Below are positions 1-8,156 of a DNA stretch of 64,000 nt, in pieces. The notes beneath the pieces were generated by a model. That model was not told the DNA's origin and ran no database searches. It saw only the letters and a list, made by a program, of their open reading frames with translations. Source of the DNA: Lysinimonas soli (GTDB lineage Bacteria > Actinomycetota > Actinomycetes > Actinomycetales > Microbacteriaceae). The stretch covers positions 434,001 to 498,000 of the forward strand of contig NZ_JBHSMG010000002.1 in NCBI RefSeq assembly GCF_042655435.1, written 5' to 3'. A program made the translations under genes and the position numbers. Numbering within the stretch: position 1 is the first letter of the stretch; the number at the start of each line of letters is the position of its first letter.

Positions 1-690
1 ATCGTCGTCGGCGGCGGGAAGGGCATCGCGGGGGCGGCGACCCGCGAACTCGCTCGGAGCGGGTTCCGCGTCGCCGCCCTGTCGCCGAACGGCAGCGGGA
101 GAGAGCTCGCCGAGAGCCTGGGCGGCGTCGGCCTCGCCGGCTCGAACCGCTCGGCGTCCGACCTGGCCGCGATCATCGATCTGGCCATGACGACCTTCGG
201 CCGCATCGATGCGGTGGTGAACAGCTCCGGTCACGGCGCCGCCGGCCCGGTTCTCGAGCTGACCGATGACGACTGGCTCGACGGCCTCAACGGCTACTTG
301 CTCAACGTGGTGCGCATGGCGCGGCTCGTGACGCCCCATCTGATCGCGGCGGGGGGCGGTGCCATCGTCAACGTCTCGACGAGCTCACCGTTCGAGCCGA
401 ACCCGGGCTATCCGGTGTCGGCGACCTTCCGGGCCGGGCTGGCGGCGTTCACCAAGCTGTACAGCGACGAATACGGCCCGGCCGGCATCCGCATGAACAA
501 TGTGCTGCCCGGGTGGACGAAAGAGGACCCATCGTCGATCGCTCCGGAGTGGACCGAGCGCATCCCGCTGCGACGGGCGGCGAGCGCGGCCGAGGTGGCG
601 CGCACGATCCGCTTCCTGGCGACCGACGATTCGAGCTACATCACCGGGCAGAACATCCGTGTCGACGGTGGGGCGTCCCGATCCGTCTAG
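1..690 (+). CDS. SDR-family oxidoreductase, 5'-truncated by the window edge
   Basis: The reading frame is open from base 1, so the true start lies upstream. The first residues visible give a glycine-rich nucleotide motif (GGGKGIAGA) matching the TGxxxGIG cofactor loop of classical short-chain dehydrogenases. Further on, a VNSSG segment replaces the usual NNAG. The C-terminal third has the usual SDR ending (SSYITGQNIRVDGG). The normal Tyr of YxxxK is hard to place: the segment after the Ser-rich strand reads GYPVSATFRAG, so Lys is replaced by Arg or Phe and the active site looks degenerate. It precedes a GntR regulator and aromatic-degradation genes, so a role in the same catabolic route (for example a dihydrodiol or alcohol dehydrogenase) is inferred only from context. 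Confidence 0.8.
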   Translation: MVVGGGKGIAGAATRELARSGFRVAALSPNGSGRELAESLGGVGLAGSNRSASDLAAIIDLAMTTFGRIDAVVNSSGHGAAGPVLELTDDDWLDGLNGYLLNVVRMARLVTPHLIAAGGGAIVNVSTSSPFEPNPGYPVSATFRAGLAAFTKLYSDEYGPAGIRMNNVLPGWTKEDPSSIAPEWTERIPLRRAASAAEVARTIRFLATDDSSYITGQNIRVDGGASRSV

Positions 691-716
691 TACGGACGGG
701 CAGTGAAGGAGTCTCC

Positions 717-1406
717 ATGGCCAACGATCGCACGCGAATGTTGAGCGAGGTGCGTCGCGCCATCCTCGATGGCGACTGGCAGCCGGGGGATCGGCTGCAG
801 CCCATGCAGCTGGCCGAGCGGTTCGCCACGAGCACGACCGTGGTGCGCGAGGCGCTCGCCCTGCTCGTCGGCGACGGGCTGGTGCTCGCCCGGCCGAACC
901 GCGGGTTCTTCGTCCCCGAGTTGCGCCTGCGCGATCTGGAGGACATCACCGAGCTGCGCTGCGTCTCGGAGGCCCTCGCCGCGACCCTCGCGACGGAACG
1001 CGGGGATATCGCCTGGGAGTCGGACCTGACCGCAGCCCATCATCGCCTGTCGAAGACCCCGCGTCGCCTCAGCGACGACCCCGCTCGCATCAACCCCGAG
1101 TGGTCGAGCGCCCATCGCGAGTTCCACCGCGTGCTCATCAGCGCCTGCGGGAGCGACGCGATCCTTCGCCTCGCCGCGAACCTGGCCGATTCGACCGAGC
1201 TCTATCGCCGCTGGGCCGCGCCCTCGACGGCGGCCGTGAGTCGCGATGTCGAGGCGGAGCACGAGGCGCTGCTGCGGGCCGCCCTCGCGCGCGATGGCCA
1301 ACTGCTCGGAGCGCTGCTGCGCTCGCACTACGAGTCGACGGTCCGGGTCGTGCTCGAGGCCGGGCTCGTCGACGGGGCGGGCGGCGCCGCCGGGCGGGTC
1401 GAATAA
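717..1406 (+). CDS. GntR-family (FadR/FCD subfamily) transcriptional regulator
   Basis: This 229-residue protein has an N-terminal winged helix (about residues 5-70; LAERFATSTTVVREALALL) and a C-terminal all-helical FCD ligand domain with the usual His-containing helix (AHREFHRVLISACGS). I chose the ATG at 717 because a purine-rich GTGAAGGAG sits six bases before it; longer in-frame starts would overlap the SDR gene. The family binds DNA as a dimer and is released by a small carboxylate or aromatic metabolite. It lies just before the dioxygenase gene, with a near-perfect palindrome in the gap, so it probably controls the downstream operon. The effector is unknown. Confidence 0.88.
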   Translation: MANDRTRMLSEVRRAILDGDWQPGDRLQPMQLAERFATSTTVVREALALLVGDGLVLARPNRGFFVPELRLRDLEDITELRCVSEALAATLATERGDIAWESDLTAAHHRLSKTPRRLSDDPARINPEWSSAHREFHRVLISACGSDAILRLAANLADSTELYRRWAAPSTAAVSRDVEAEHEALLRAALARDGQLLGALLRSHYESTVRVVLEAGLVDGAGGAAGRVE

Positions 1407-1436
1407 CGCATTTCATGTGATAAAATGCATTATCAC
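1403..1436. promoter_or_regulatory. Inverted-repeat operator candidate between GntR and dioxygenase genes
   Basis: Bases 1417-1423 (GTGATAA) and 1430-1436 (TTATCAC) form a perfect 7-bp inverted repeat with a 6-base spacer. A second overlapping repeat pairs 1403-1413 (ATAACGCATTT) with 1423-1433 (AAATGCATTAT), 10 of 11 bases matching. This AT-rich island starts at the regulator's stop codon and ends about 34 bases before the dioxygenase start. It is the obvious site for the adjacent FCD-type regulator, but binding is inferred. Confidence 0.6.
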
Positions 1437-1469
1437 TGACCTGCGATGCAGCCTGACAGGAGATACGCA

Positions 1470-2345
1470 ATGGCGCTGGGTGCTGTCACCGGCATGGGCT
1501 ATCTGGCAATGCGGACCCGCGACTACGACGAGTCCCTGCAGCTGGCGACCGAGGTGCTCGGTCTGCGCATGACGCATGACGGCGGCGATCGTGCCTACCT
1601 GTCGGCCGCCGACCAGCACCATGAGCTCGTCTACATCAAGGCGGATGCCGACGGCATCGACCACATCGGCCTCCTGGTCGAGAGCCCGGAATCACTGGCC
1701 GTCGCGCGCGCGCGGATCGAGGCCGGTGGATTCCGGATCATCACGCGCACCCCGTTCGAGGCGGCGATCGGCGAGGGGTTCGCCTTCGTGGGGCCCGAGG
1801 ACTACGTGTTCCACCTCTACACGGGCATGAGCGCCTTCCGGCACGGACCGGCCGCCTTCGGCCCCGATCGCTACGGTCACATCAACATCCATCCGCAGGA
1901 TCCGACCCGGATGAAGGACTTCCTCGTCGAGTTCCTGGGCTTCCGCGTCTCGGACGTCATCGGCCAGGACTTCGCCTACTTCCTGCGCTGCAACGCCGAC
2001 CACCACGGCATCGCCCTCATCAAGGGCAAGGGCAGCCTGCACCACCACGCCTGGCAGACCCAGAGCATCGCCGACCTCGGGCGCCTCGGCGACCGGCTGT
2101 TCGCGCTCGGGAAGCGCCTGATCTGGGGACCGGTCCGGCACGGTGCCGGCCACAACATCGCCGCGTACTACGTCGAGCCGAACGGCACGGTCGTCGAGCT
2201 CTACACCGACCTGGAGCAGATCCACGACGAGCTGCGCCCGCCGATCGAGTGGTCGGCCGACGATCGCACCTGGTTCAACCGCTGGGGCGTCTACAACGGC
2301 GACGACTTCCGCGCGCACGGCGCATTCCCGGTTCTGCCCGCCTGA
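1470..2345 (+). CDS. Extradiol (ring-cleaving) dioxygenase of the vicinal oxygen chelate superfamily
   Basis: The protein (291 aa) has two VOC modules, as in BphC and catechol 2,3-dioxygenases. The C-terminal module keeps the metal triad: H137 (YGHINI), a His in the HHH run at 191-193, and E243 (VVELYTD). Such enzymes use Fe(II) or Mn(II) and O2 to cleave a catechol next to the diol. The ATG at 1470 is preferred over 1446 because GACAGGAGA ends seven bases before it. It is the first gene of a tight run with the FAH-type hydrolase and the FAD hydroxylase. The exact catechol substrate cannot be read from sequence. Confidence 0.87.
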   Translation: MALGAVTGMGYLAMRTRDYDESLQLATEVLGLRMTHDGGDRAYLSAADQHHELVYIKADADGIDHIGLLVESPESLAVARARIEAGGFRIITRTPFEAAIGEGFAFVGPEDYVFHLYTGMSAFRHGPAAFGPDRYGHINIHPQDPTRMKDFLVEFLGFRVSDVIGQDFAYFLRCNADHHGIALIKGKGSLHHHAWQTQSIADLGRLGDRLFALGKRLIWGPVRHGAGHNIAAYYVEPNGTVVELYTDLEQIHDELRPPIEWSADDRTWFNRWGVYNGDDFRAHGAFPVLPA

Positions 2346-2371
2346 ACCGGATCGACCCGAGAGGACCTGAC

Positions 2372-3217
2372 ATGACGCGGTACGCGAGCTATCTCACGCC
2401 GGCCGGTGCACCCACCTGGGGCGCGGAGAAGGACGGCACGCTGTTCGATCTCGGCCCGAGCGGACTCGGCGTCGCCCCGACCCTCCGAGACGCGATCGTC
2501 TCGGACGCGCTGTCGAGCACGCCGAGCACGGCGAACGCCCCGGCCCAGGCGGTCGACGGCACCCGGTTCCTCCCCGTCGTCGGCGAGGCGGCCAAGGTGA
2601 TCTGCATCGGGGTGAACTACAAGACCCATCAGGCCGAGACCGGCCGCGCGGACGCAGGGCACCCGACCGTCTTCACCCGCTTCACCGACACGCTGTGGCC
2701 GCACGGGGCGGACGTGCGCATCCCGCCGGAGTCGGCGATGTACGACTACGAGGGCGAACTCGCGCTGGTGATCGGGCGGCCCGCGCATCGGGTGCCGCGG
2801 GCGGCGGCCTGGGATCACGTCGCCGGCTACGCCGCGTTCAACGACTTCAGCGCGCGCGACTGGCAGCGGCACACCGGTCAGTGGACGCCGGGGAAGAACT
2901 TCCCGGAGTCGGGTACCTTCGGTCCCTACTACGTGACCGCGGCCGATCTGGGCGACGTCGACGAGCTCGTGCTCGAGACCCGCGTCAACGGCGAGGTGCG
3001 CCAGCACGCGGGCGTGGCCGACCTCATCTTCGACATCCCCGCGATCATCGAGTACGTCTCCACCTTCACCCCGCTCGCCCCCGGTGACGTCATCGTCACG
3101 GGGACGCCCGGCGGTGTCGGCCTCTTCCGCGAGCCGCCGGAGTTCCTCGCGCCCGGCGACATCGTCGAGGTCGAGATCACCGGACTGGGCGTGCTGCGCA
3201 ACCGTCTCGTGGCCTGA
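2372..3217 (+). CDS. Fumarylacetoacetate hydrolase (FAH)-family protein
   Basis: At 281 aa this has the single FAH catalytic domain found in 2-hydroxy-hepta-2,4-diene-1,7-dioate isomerases, oxaloacetate decarboxylases and ring-cleavage product hydrolases. Recognisable segments are ICIGVNYKTHQAE, the acidic metal site YDYEGELALVIG (around residue 127), FNDFSARDWQ and the C-terminal DVIVTGTPGGVG. It follows the dioxygenase by 26 bases with a GAGAGGA ribosome site and overlaps the next gene by one base (TGATG). The likely role is processing the meta-cleavage product, either hydrolysing a C-C bond or decarboxylating/tautomerising it; the choice is not determinable here. Confidence 0.87.
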   Translation: MTRYASYLTPAGAPTWGAEKDGTLFDLGPSGLGVAPTLRDAIVSDALSSTPSTANAPAQAVDGTRFLPVVGEAAKVICIGVNYKTHQAETGRADAGHPTVFTRFTDTLWPHGADVRIPPESAMYDYEGELALVIGRPAHRVPRAAAWDHVAGYAAFNDFSARDWQRHTGQWTPGKNFPESGTFGPYYVTAADLGDVDELVLETRVNGEVRQHAGVADLIFDIPAIIEYVSTFTPLAPGDVIVTGTPGGVGLFREPPEFLAPGDIVEVEITGLGVLRNRLVA

Positions 3218-4821
3218 TGACCGACGTCCTGGTCGTCGGGGCCGGTCCGGTCGGCCTCACCGCGGCGCTCTGGCTCGCCGACGGCGGGGCATCCGTCGTC
3301 GTCGTCGAGACGGCCACGCGGCCGGGCGACCTGCCGCGTGCGATCAGCATCGCCGACGAGACCTTCCGCATCATGGAGCGTCTCGGCATCGCCGACGACC
3401 TCAAGGCGGAGTCCCTGCTCGACACCGGAAGCCGCTACTTCGGCCTGAACGACCGGCTGCTCGCCTCGTCGAAGCCGGTGCCGTCGCGGATCGGGCATCC
3501 GGCCAAGTCGCAGTTCGACCAGCCCGTGCTCGAGGCACTGCTCTGGGAGCGCGCGGTGCGGCACGACCGGATCGAGCTGCTGACCGGTGTCACCGCCGTG
3601 GCCATCGAGCAGGATGACGAGTCGGTCGCGGTCACCGTGCGCACCGAGGGCGGTGCGGCGCGCACGCGGGTCCTCCGGGCATCCTGGCTGGTCGGCGCGG
3701 ACGGCGGCCGCAGCTTCACGCGTGACGCGCTGGGGGTGAGGCTCGTCGGTTCGACGCAGCAGGAGCGCTGGATCGTCATCGACCTGGTGAACGTGCCGGA
3801 GGTCCGCGCGCCCTACGCGGAGTTCCACGGCAACGGCCGGCGCCCCTACGTGCTGGTGCCGGGCATCAAGGGACGGCTGCGGGTCGAGTACATGCTCTTC
3901 GACGACGAGGATCCGGATGCGATGACCACGACCGAGGCCATCGTCGACCTCGCCCGCCCGCTGCATCCCGGCATCGTCCCGGAGGACATCCGTCGGGCGG
4001 TCGTCTACGTCGCCCATCAGAGGATCGCCGAGCACTACCGCGCCGGCCGGGCGTTCCTCGTCGGCGACGCCGCGCACCTGATGCCGCCGTTCTCGGGGCA
4101 GGGGCTCAACGCCGGTCTGCGCGACGCGGTCAACATCGCCTGGAAGCTGCTCGAGGTCATCCGGGGTGGCGGCACCGAGCGTCTGCTCGACAGCTACGAG
4201 ACGGAGCGACGCGCCCACGGCGCCAAGATGGTGACGATCTCGCGGCGCACGGGAGCGGTCGTGATGGCGACCGGCCGGGTCCGCCCGCGCCTGCGCGACG
4301 CGGCGTTCCGCACCGTGAGCGTCATCCCCGCGATCCACCGCTACCTCTCGTCGATGCGCTTCATCACCCCGCCCGACTACTCCCGTGGCGTCGCCGTCCG
4401 CCCGCGCGGCGTCGACCATCGGCTGGCCGCCTGGGTCGGCCGTGCGGTGAGCCAGCCGCTGGTGAGCGACGCCGCCGGGAACCGGTCCGGCCTCGACGCC
4501 CGGCTCGGCTCCGGCTGGGCGGTGCTCGCGATCGGACCGGCACGCGGGGATGCCGTCGCTGCGCTCGACGGCTACTGGACCCGCCTGGGGGCGAAGCTGC
4601 TTCGCTTGGTCGACGACCCGGCTGCCGCGCCCACCGGAGCAGAACTGGTCGACCGGACCGGATCGCTGACCGGCGTGGCGGAGCTGGCCGAGACCCACTA
4701 CGTCGTCGTCCGGCCGGACAAGTACGTCGCCGCGGTGTTCACCGCCGCCGGCGAGCACCGGGTGGTCGCCGCGCTGCAGCGGTTCGACGCGCCTAGGGTC
4801 TCGATGAGGAGAGCGGAATGA
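3217..4821 (+). CDS. FAD-dependent aromatic hydroxylase, 3-(3-hydroxyphenyl)propionate hydroxylase (MhpA)-like
   Basis: This 534-aa class A flavoprotein monooxygenase has the three family fingerprints: the dinucleotide motif GAGPVG near residue 8, the DG motif ADGGRS, and the GD motif VGDAAHLMPPFSGQG near residue 283, which contacts the FAD ribityl chain. Members hydroxylate a phenol ortho to its OH with NAD(P)H and O2, giving a catechol for the dioxygenase two genes upstream. Its start codon overlaps the preceding stop (TGATG) and its end overlaps the next start by four bases, so translation is probably coupled. MhpA-like is the closest family by layout; the substrate is inferred. Confidence 0.85.
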   Translation: MTDVLVVGAGPVGLTAALWLADGGASVVVVETATRPGDLPRAISIADETFRIMERLGIADDLKAESLLDTGSRYFGLNDRLLASSKPVPSRIGHPAKSQFDQPVLEALLWERAVRHDRIELLTGVTAVAIEQDDESVAVTVRTEGGAARTRVLRASWLVGADGGRSFTRDALGVRLVGSTQQERWIVIDLVNVPEVRAPYAEFHGNGRRPYVLVPGIKGRLRVEYMLFDDEDPDAMTTTEAIVDLARPLHPGIVPEDIRRAVVYVAHQRIAEHYRAGRAFLVGDAAHLMPPFSGQGLNAGLRDAVNIAWKLLEVIRGGGTERLLDSYETERRAHGAKMVTISRRTGAVVMATGRVRPRLRDAAFRTVSVIPAIHRYLSSMRFITPPDYSRGVAVRPRGVDHRLAAWVGRAVSQPLVSDAAGNRSGLDARLGSGWAVLAIGPARGDAVAALDGYWTRLGAKLLRLVDDPAAAPTGAELVDRTGSLTGVAELAETHYVVVRPDKYVAAVFTAAGEHRVVAALQRFDAPRVSMRRAE

Positions 4822-7016
4822 CCACGCGGTACGAGCACGACGATCTGTACTGGCAGGACGAGTACGAGCCGATCACGGAGGACGACGCCTTCCTCCGCGA
4901 GATCGTCGCCGCGAGCGATCTCCCGTCGCTGCTGGCGGCGCTGGCCGCGGTGACCGGCGACACCTCGGCGCTCACCGACGACCTGCAGCCGCCCCTCACC
5001 CCCGTCGACACCATCGGCCATCCGCACGGCGGCATGACCGCCGAGCAGCAGGAGAAGGCGCGTGCGATCGCGCTCGCCGGACTGCGCCGGGTCCGCGACG
5101 AGCGGCTGACCTCGGTGGGCACCCTGAGCGAGGCGCAGCTCGGCGCGATCCTGGGATTCCTGGTCGCCGGGCACGAGGAGTGGATCCCGTCCCTTACGCA
5201 CGAACTCGATCTCGCGCCCGACAAGGGGGCCGCGCCGGACTGGCACGTCGACGAGTTCGACACCGAGCGACCGTTCACGGTGCTCGTCATCGGCGCCGGC
5301 ATGTCGGGGATCGCCGCCGGATTCCGCTTCTCGCAGGCCGGCATCCCGGTCACCATGATCGATGAGGCGCACACCCTCGGCGGCACCTGGTGGAAGAACC
5401 GCTATCCCGGCGTCCGGCTGGACACCCCCACCTTCGGCTACTCCTTCTCCTTCGCGCAACGCGCCGACTGGCCGCACCAGTTCGCCGAGGGGGCGGAGAT
5501 CGAGGAGTACCTGCTCGACATCGCGCAGCGCACCGGCCTCGCCGACCGAGTCGAGTTCTCGACCCGGTTCGTGAGGGCCGCGTGGCTCGAGGAGGAGCAG
5601 CTCTGGGAGGTGACGACCTCGGGGCCGCAGGGGGAGCGGACGCGGCGCTTCTCGGCGATCATCACGGCCGTCGGTCAGCTCGATCGCCCCCACATCCCCG
5701 ACTTCCCGGGTCGCGACTCCTTCCGCGGGGTCGTGATGCACTCCGCCGAATGGGATGACGCGGTGGCATGGCAGGGCAAGCGCGTGGCCGTCATCGGCAC
5801 CGGCGCGAGCGCGTACCAGATCGTGCCGGCCATGTACCGGGACGTCGAGAGCCTGGTGGTGTTCCAGCGCAGCGCGCCGTGGATGCTGCCGGCTCCGAGC
5901 TACCACGCCGAGGTGACGGAGGCCTTCGCCTGGCTGGTGCGCAAGCTGCCGCACTTCGGCCAGTGGTACCGGCTCTGGGTCACGCTGCTCGGCATCCCGG
6001 GTCGGCTGCACACCGTGACGGCCGAGGAGGGCTGGCCGGGCGTGCCGGTGACGATCTCCGCGGTCAACCAGCGCGTGCGCGACGACCTGATCGCACGCAT
6101 GACCGAGCAGTACGCGGACCGCCCCGAGCTGCTCTCGATCGCGATCCCGAGCTACCCACCGGGCGCCAAGCGCATGCTCCGGGACAACGGGGTCTGGGCG
6201 GCCGCCCTGAAGGCGCCGACCACGACCGTGGAGACGTCTCCCATCTCGCACCTCACCGAGCGCGGCATCGTCACGGAATCCGGCATCGAGCACGAGGTCG
6301 ACATCATCGTCTACGCCACCGGGTTCAAGGCCTCCGACTACCTCGACGGCATGGAGTTCGTCGGTCGTGACGGCATCGAGATCCACGAGTACTGGCGGGG
6401 CGACGCCCGCGCGTACAACGGCATCACCGTCCCCGGGTTCCCCAATCTCTTCATGCTCTACGGGCCGAACATCGTCGGGGTCGTCTCGGGCAGCCTGCAC
6501 TTCATGATCGAGCGCTCGGTGGAGTACGCGCTCAAGGCCGTGCGCGAGCTTCTGGCCAGCGGTGCGCACGCGCTCGAGGTCACGCAGGAGGCGCTGGAGC
6601 GGTACCTCGCCTGGGTCGATCCACAGAATCGCAGGATGTCGTGGGGCCAGCCCTTCGTCCACACCTGGTATCAGAACGCGATGGGACGGGTCTCGCAGAT
6701 CTGGCCGTTCACCAACGCCGAATTCTGGGAAGTGACCGAGCGGGTCGACCTCGCCGACTACGAGGTGCTGCGCTCGGGGGCCCGAGCAGGCCAGACTGGG
6801 AGCATGGGAACAGACACGGGCGCCAACGCCAGCGGTAATCAGTCCGACTCCGCGCAGACCTGGGACGAGGTCGATTCGGGGCAGTCGGATGACATCGAGA
6901 ACAGCCTGACCGCGCAGGGCACCTCCGATCGCGAGACGACTCGCGAGATCAGCCGCGACGAAGCGGTCGAGGCGGCCGAGCGGGCGCGGATCAAGCGCAG
7001 TGGGGGCACCGTCTGA
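4818..7016 (+). CDS. Flavin-containing Baeyer-Villiger monooxygenase (4-hydroxyacetophenone monooxygenase type)
   Basis: The 732-aa frame has an N-terminal helical extension of about 150 residues, then GAGMSG (159-164) for FAD, and the Baeyer-Villiger fingerprint FRGVVMHSAEWD at 302-313, matching FxGxxxHxxxW(P/D). The N-terminal extension is typical of HAPMO enzymes, which convert aryl ketones to phenyl esters using NADPH and O2. Homology to the enzyme appears to end near residue 655 (DYEVLRS). The last 70 residues form an acidic, Ser/Thr/Asp-rich tail that looks unrelated and begins at its own ATG (6804) with a leaderless-type promoter. No esterase gene to cleave the ester product is visible nearby. 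Confidence 0.85.
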   Translation: MTTRYEHDDLYWQDEYEPITEDDAFLREIVAASDLPSLLAALAAVTGDTSALTDDLQPPLTPVDTIGHPHGGMTAEQQEKARAIALAGLRRVRDERLTSVGTLSEAQLGAILGFLVAGHEEWIPSLTHELDLAPDKGAAPDWHVDEFDTERPFTVLVIGAGMSGIAAGFRFSQAGIPVTMIDEAHTLGGTWWKNRYPGVRLDTPTFGYSFSFAQRADWPHQFAEGAEIEEYLLDIAQRTGLADRVEFSTRFVRAAWLEEEQLWEVTTSGPQGERTRRFSAIITAVGQLDRPHIPDFPGRDSFRGVVMHSAEWDDAVAWQGKRVAVIGTGASAYQIVPAMYRDVESLVVFQRSAPWMLPAPSYHAEVTEAFAWLVRKLPHFGQWYRLWVTLLGIPGRLHTVTAEEGWPGVPVTISAVNQRVRDDLIARMTEQYADRPELLSIAIPSYPPGAKRMLRDNGVWAAALKAPTTTVETSPISHLTERGIVTESGIEHEVDIIVYATGFKASDYLDGMEFVGRDGIEIHEYWRGDARAYNGITVPGFPNLFMLYGPNIVGVVSGSLHFMIERSVEYALKAVRELLASGAHALEVTQEALERYLAWVDPQNRRMSWGQPFVHTWYQNAMGRVSQIWPFTNAEFWEVTERVDLADYEVLRSGARAGQTGSMGTDTGANASGNQSDSAQTWDEVDSGQSDDIENSLTAQGTSDRETTREISRDEAVEAAERARIKRSGGTV
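6804..7016 (+). CDS. Small acidic ORF in frame with the monooxygenase tail, possibly a separate gene
   Basis: The final 70 codons of the monooxygenase frame could be a protein of their own: acidic, with TWDEVDSGQSDDIENS followed by a charged ETTREISRDEAVEAAERAR helix. Upstream is CAGACT-GGGAGC-ATG. The menC gene in this window has the same arrangement (CAGACT-GGGGCG-ATG), and many other genes have TAGACT at that place. The CAG is in frame; if it were TAG it would both perfect the -10 box and stop the monooxygenase. I therefore suspect either a recent stop-loss fusion or a sequencing error. Function unknown. Confidence 0.45.
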   Translation: MGTDTGANASGNQSDSAQTWDEVDSGQSDDIENSLTAQGTSDRETTREISRDEAVEAAERARIKRSGGTV

Positions 7017-7130
7017 CCCTTCGGGCGGAACGCCCTTACGAATCCCGAACATCGCGCTGATCGCGCGCGCACACGGATTCGCCACCGTGGTGTCGGCACA
7101 TTCCGTGCCTGGACACGACGGGAGACATTC

Positions 7131-7835
7131 ATGTTCCGCATCATCACGGCGGCCGCCGCCGCGGGCGCGCTCACTCTGGGGGCGAGCCTCGGGGCGGCTC
7201 CGGCCTTCGCCGACGACGCGCCGAAGCCGACGGCGCACTCGAGCCTCGCGCAGATCCAGCAGGCCGGCGCCACCCAGACGGCCAAGCGCATCACCTCGCT
7301 GACCAGCGCGATCACACGGGTGAACTCGAACACGTCGCTGACGGCATCCGATCGCAGCACCGTCCTGGGCACCCTGAACGCGGATGTCGCGGGGATGACC
7401 TCGCTCCAGGCCAAGATCGCCGCCGACACCGCGGCGAGCACCGCCTGGACCGATTACCGCAGCATCTTCACCGAGTACCGCGTCTACGCCGTGGCGTTGC
7501 CGCAGTCGTACGAGGCCGCCGCGGCCGACCGGCTGACCGGCGCGGCGATCCCCAAGCTGCAGTCGGCGCACGACAGGCTCGCCTCGAACCTGGCCGCGAA
7601 CCCGGGCAAGTGGACCTCGGCCATGCAGACCCAGTTGAGCGACATGCAGTCGAAGATCGACGACGCGAAGACCCGCTCGACCGGCCTCGCCGCGCGAGCG
7701 CTCGCGGTCACGCCGGCGGGTTACAACGCCGACCACACCCTGATCAGCAACATCCGCACGGATCTGCGCACCGCGCTCGCCGACTGCAAGGCCGCCGCGC
7801 AGGACGGCCGCGCGCTCGTGCAGGCCCTGAAGTGA
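7131..7835 (+). CDS. Secreted helical protein of unknown function
   Basis: The 234-aa product begins with a signal peptide (MFRIITAAAAAGALTLGASL, cleavage probably after AFA near residue 27). The rest is Ala/Thr/Ser-rich, predicted helical and free of cysteine, with amphipathic stretches such as TAKRITSLTSAITRVNSN and a Lys/Gln-rich centre that resemble an extended coiled coil. A GGGAG ribosome site lies seven bases upstream. Its stop overlaps the start of a lipoprotein gene, and a two-component system follows, suggesting a cell-envelope function under the control of that system. I do not recognise the family. Confidence 0.75.
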   Translation: MFRIITAAAAAGALTLGASLGAAPAFADDAPKPTAHSSLAQIQQAGATQTAKRITSLTSAITRVNSNTSLTASDRSTVLGTLNADVAGMTSLQAKIAADTAASTAWTDYRSIFTEYRVYAVALPQSYEAAAADRLTGAAIPKLQSAHDRLASNLAANPGKWTSAMQTQLSDMQSKIDDAKTRSTGLAARALAVTPAGYNADHTLISNIRTDLRTALADCKAAAQDGRALVQALK

Positions 7836-8128
7836 TCCGGATCGCGCGGGGATCGTCGCCTGCCGCCGTCACCTCGGTCTCGGTCGCGCTCGCGGCGGTC
7901 GGGATCGTGGTGGCGCTGAGCGGGTGCAGCCGCACCGGGTCGCACGCGGGCACGGCGCCGACGCCGGCGCCTGCGCTGTCCGGCTCGGCTGCTCCGGCAG
8001 CGGGTCCCGCGAGCGGCTCGCTCGACGGCATCACGGCGGATCTGAACTCGGCCGACGACGCGGCGACGCAGGCGGACGCGAACGCGCAGAGCGCCGACCA
8101 GTCCGCGGCATCCGGCGACGAGCCGTGA
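7832..8128 (+). CDS. Small Ala/Gly-rich lipoprotein
   Basis: Starting at a GTG that overlaps the previous stop (GTGA), this 98-aa protein has one hydrophobic segment ending in a lipobox (VALSGC), then a Pro/Ala/Ser-rich linker and a short acidic helix (ITADLNSADDAATQADANAQ). It would be exported and anchored through the lipidated cysteine. Coupling to the secreted protein upstream suggests that the two act together at the outer face of the membrane. No known family recognised. Confidence 0.7.
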   Translation: MIRIARGSSPAAVTSVSVALAAVGIVVALSGCSRTGSHAGTAPTPAPALSGSAAPAAGPASGSLDGITADLNSADDAATQADANAQSADQSAASGDEP

Positions 8129-8156
8129 TCGGCGGTTCGTGAGGTTGAATGGCCCC

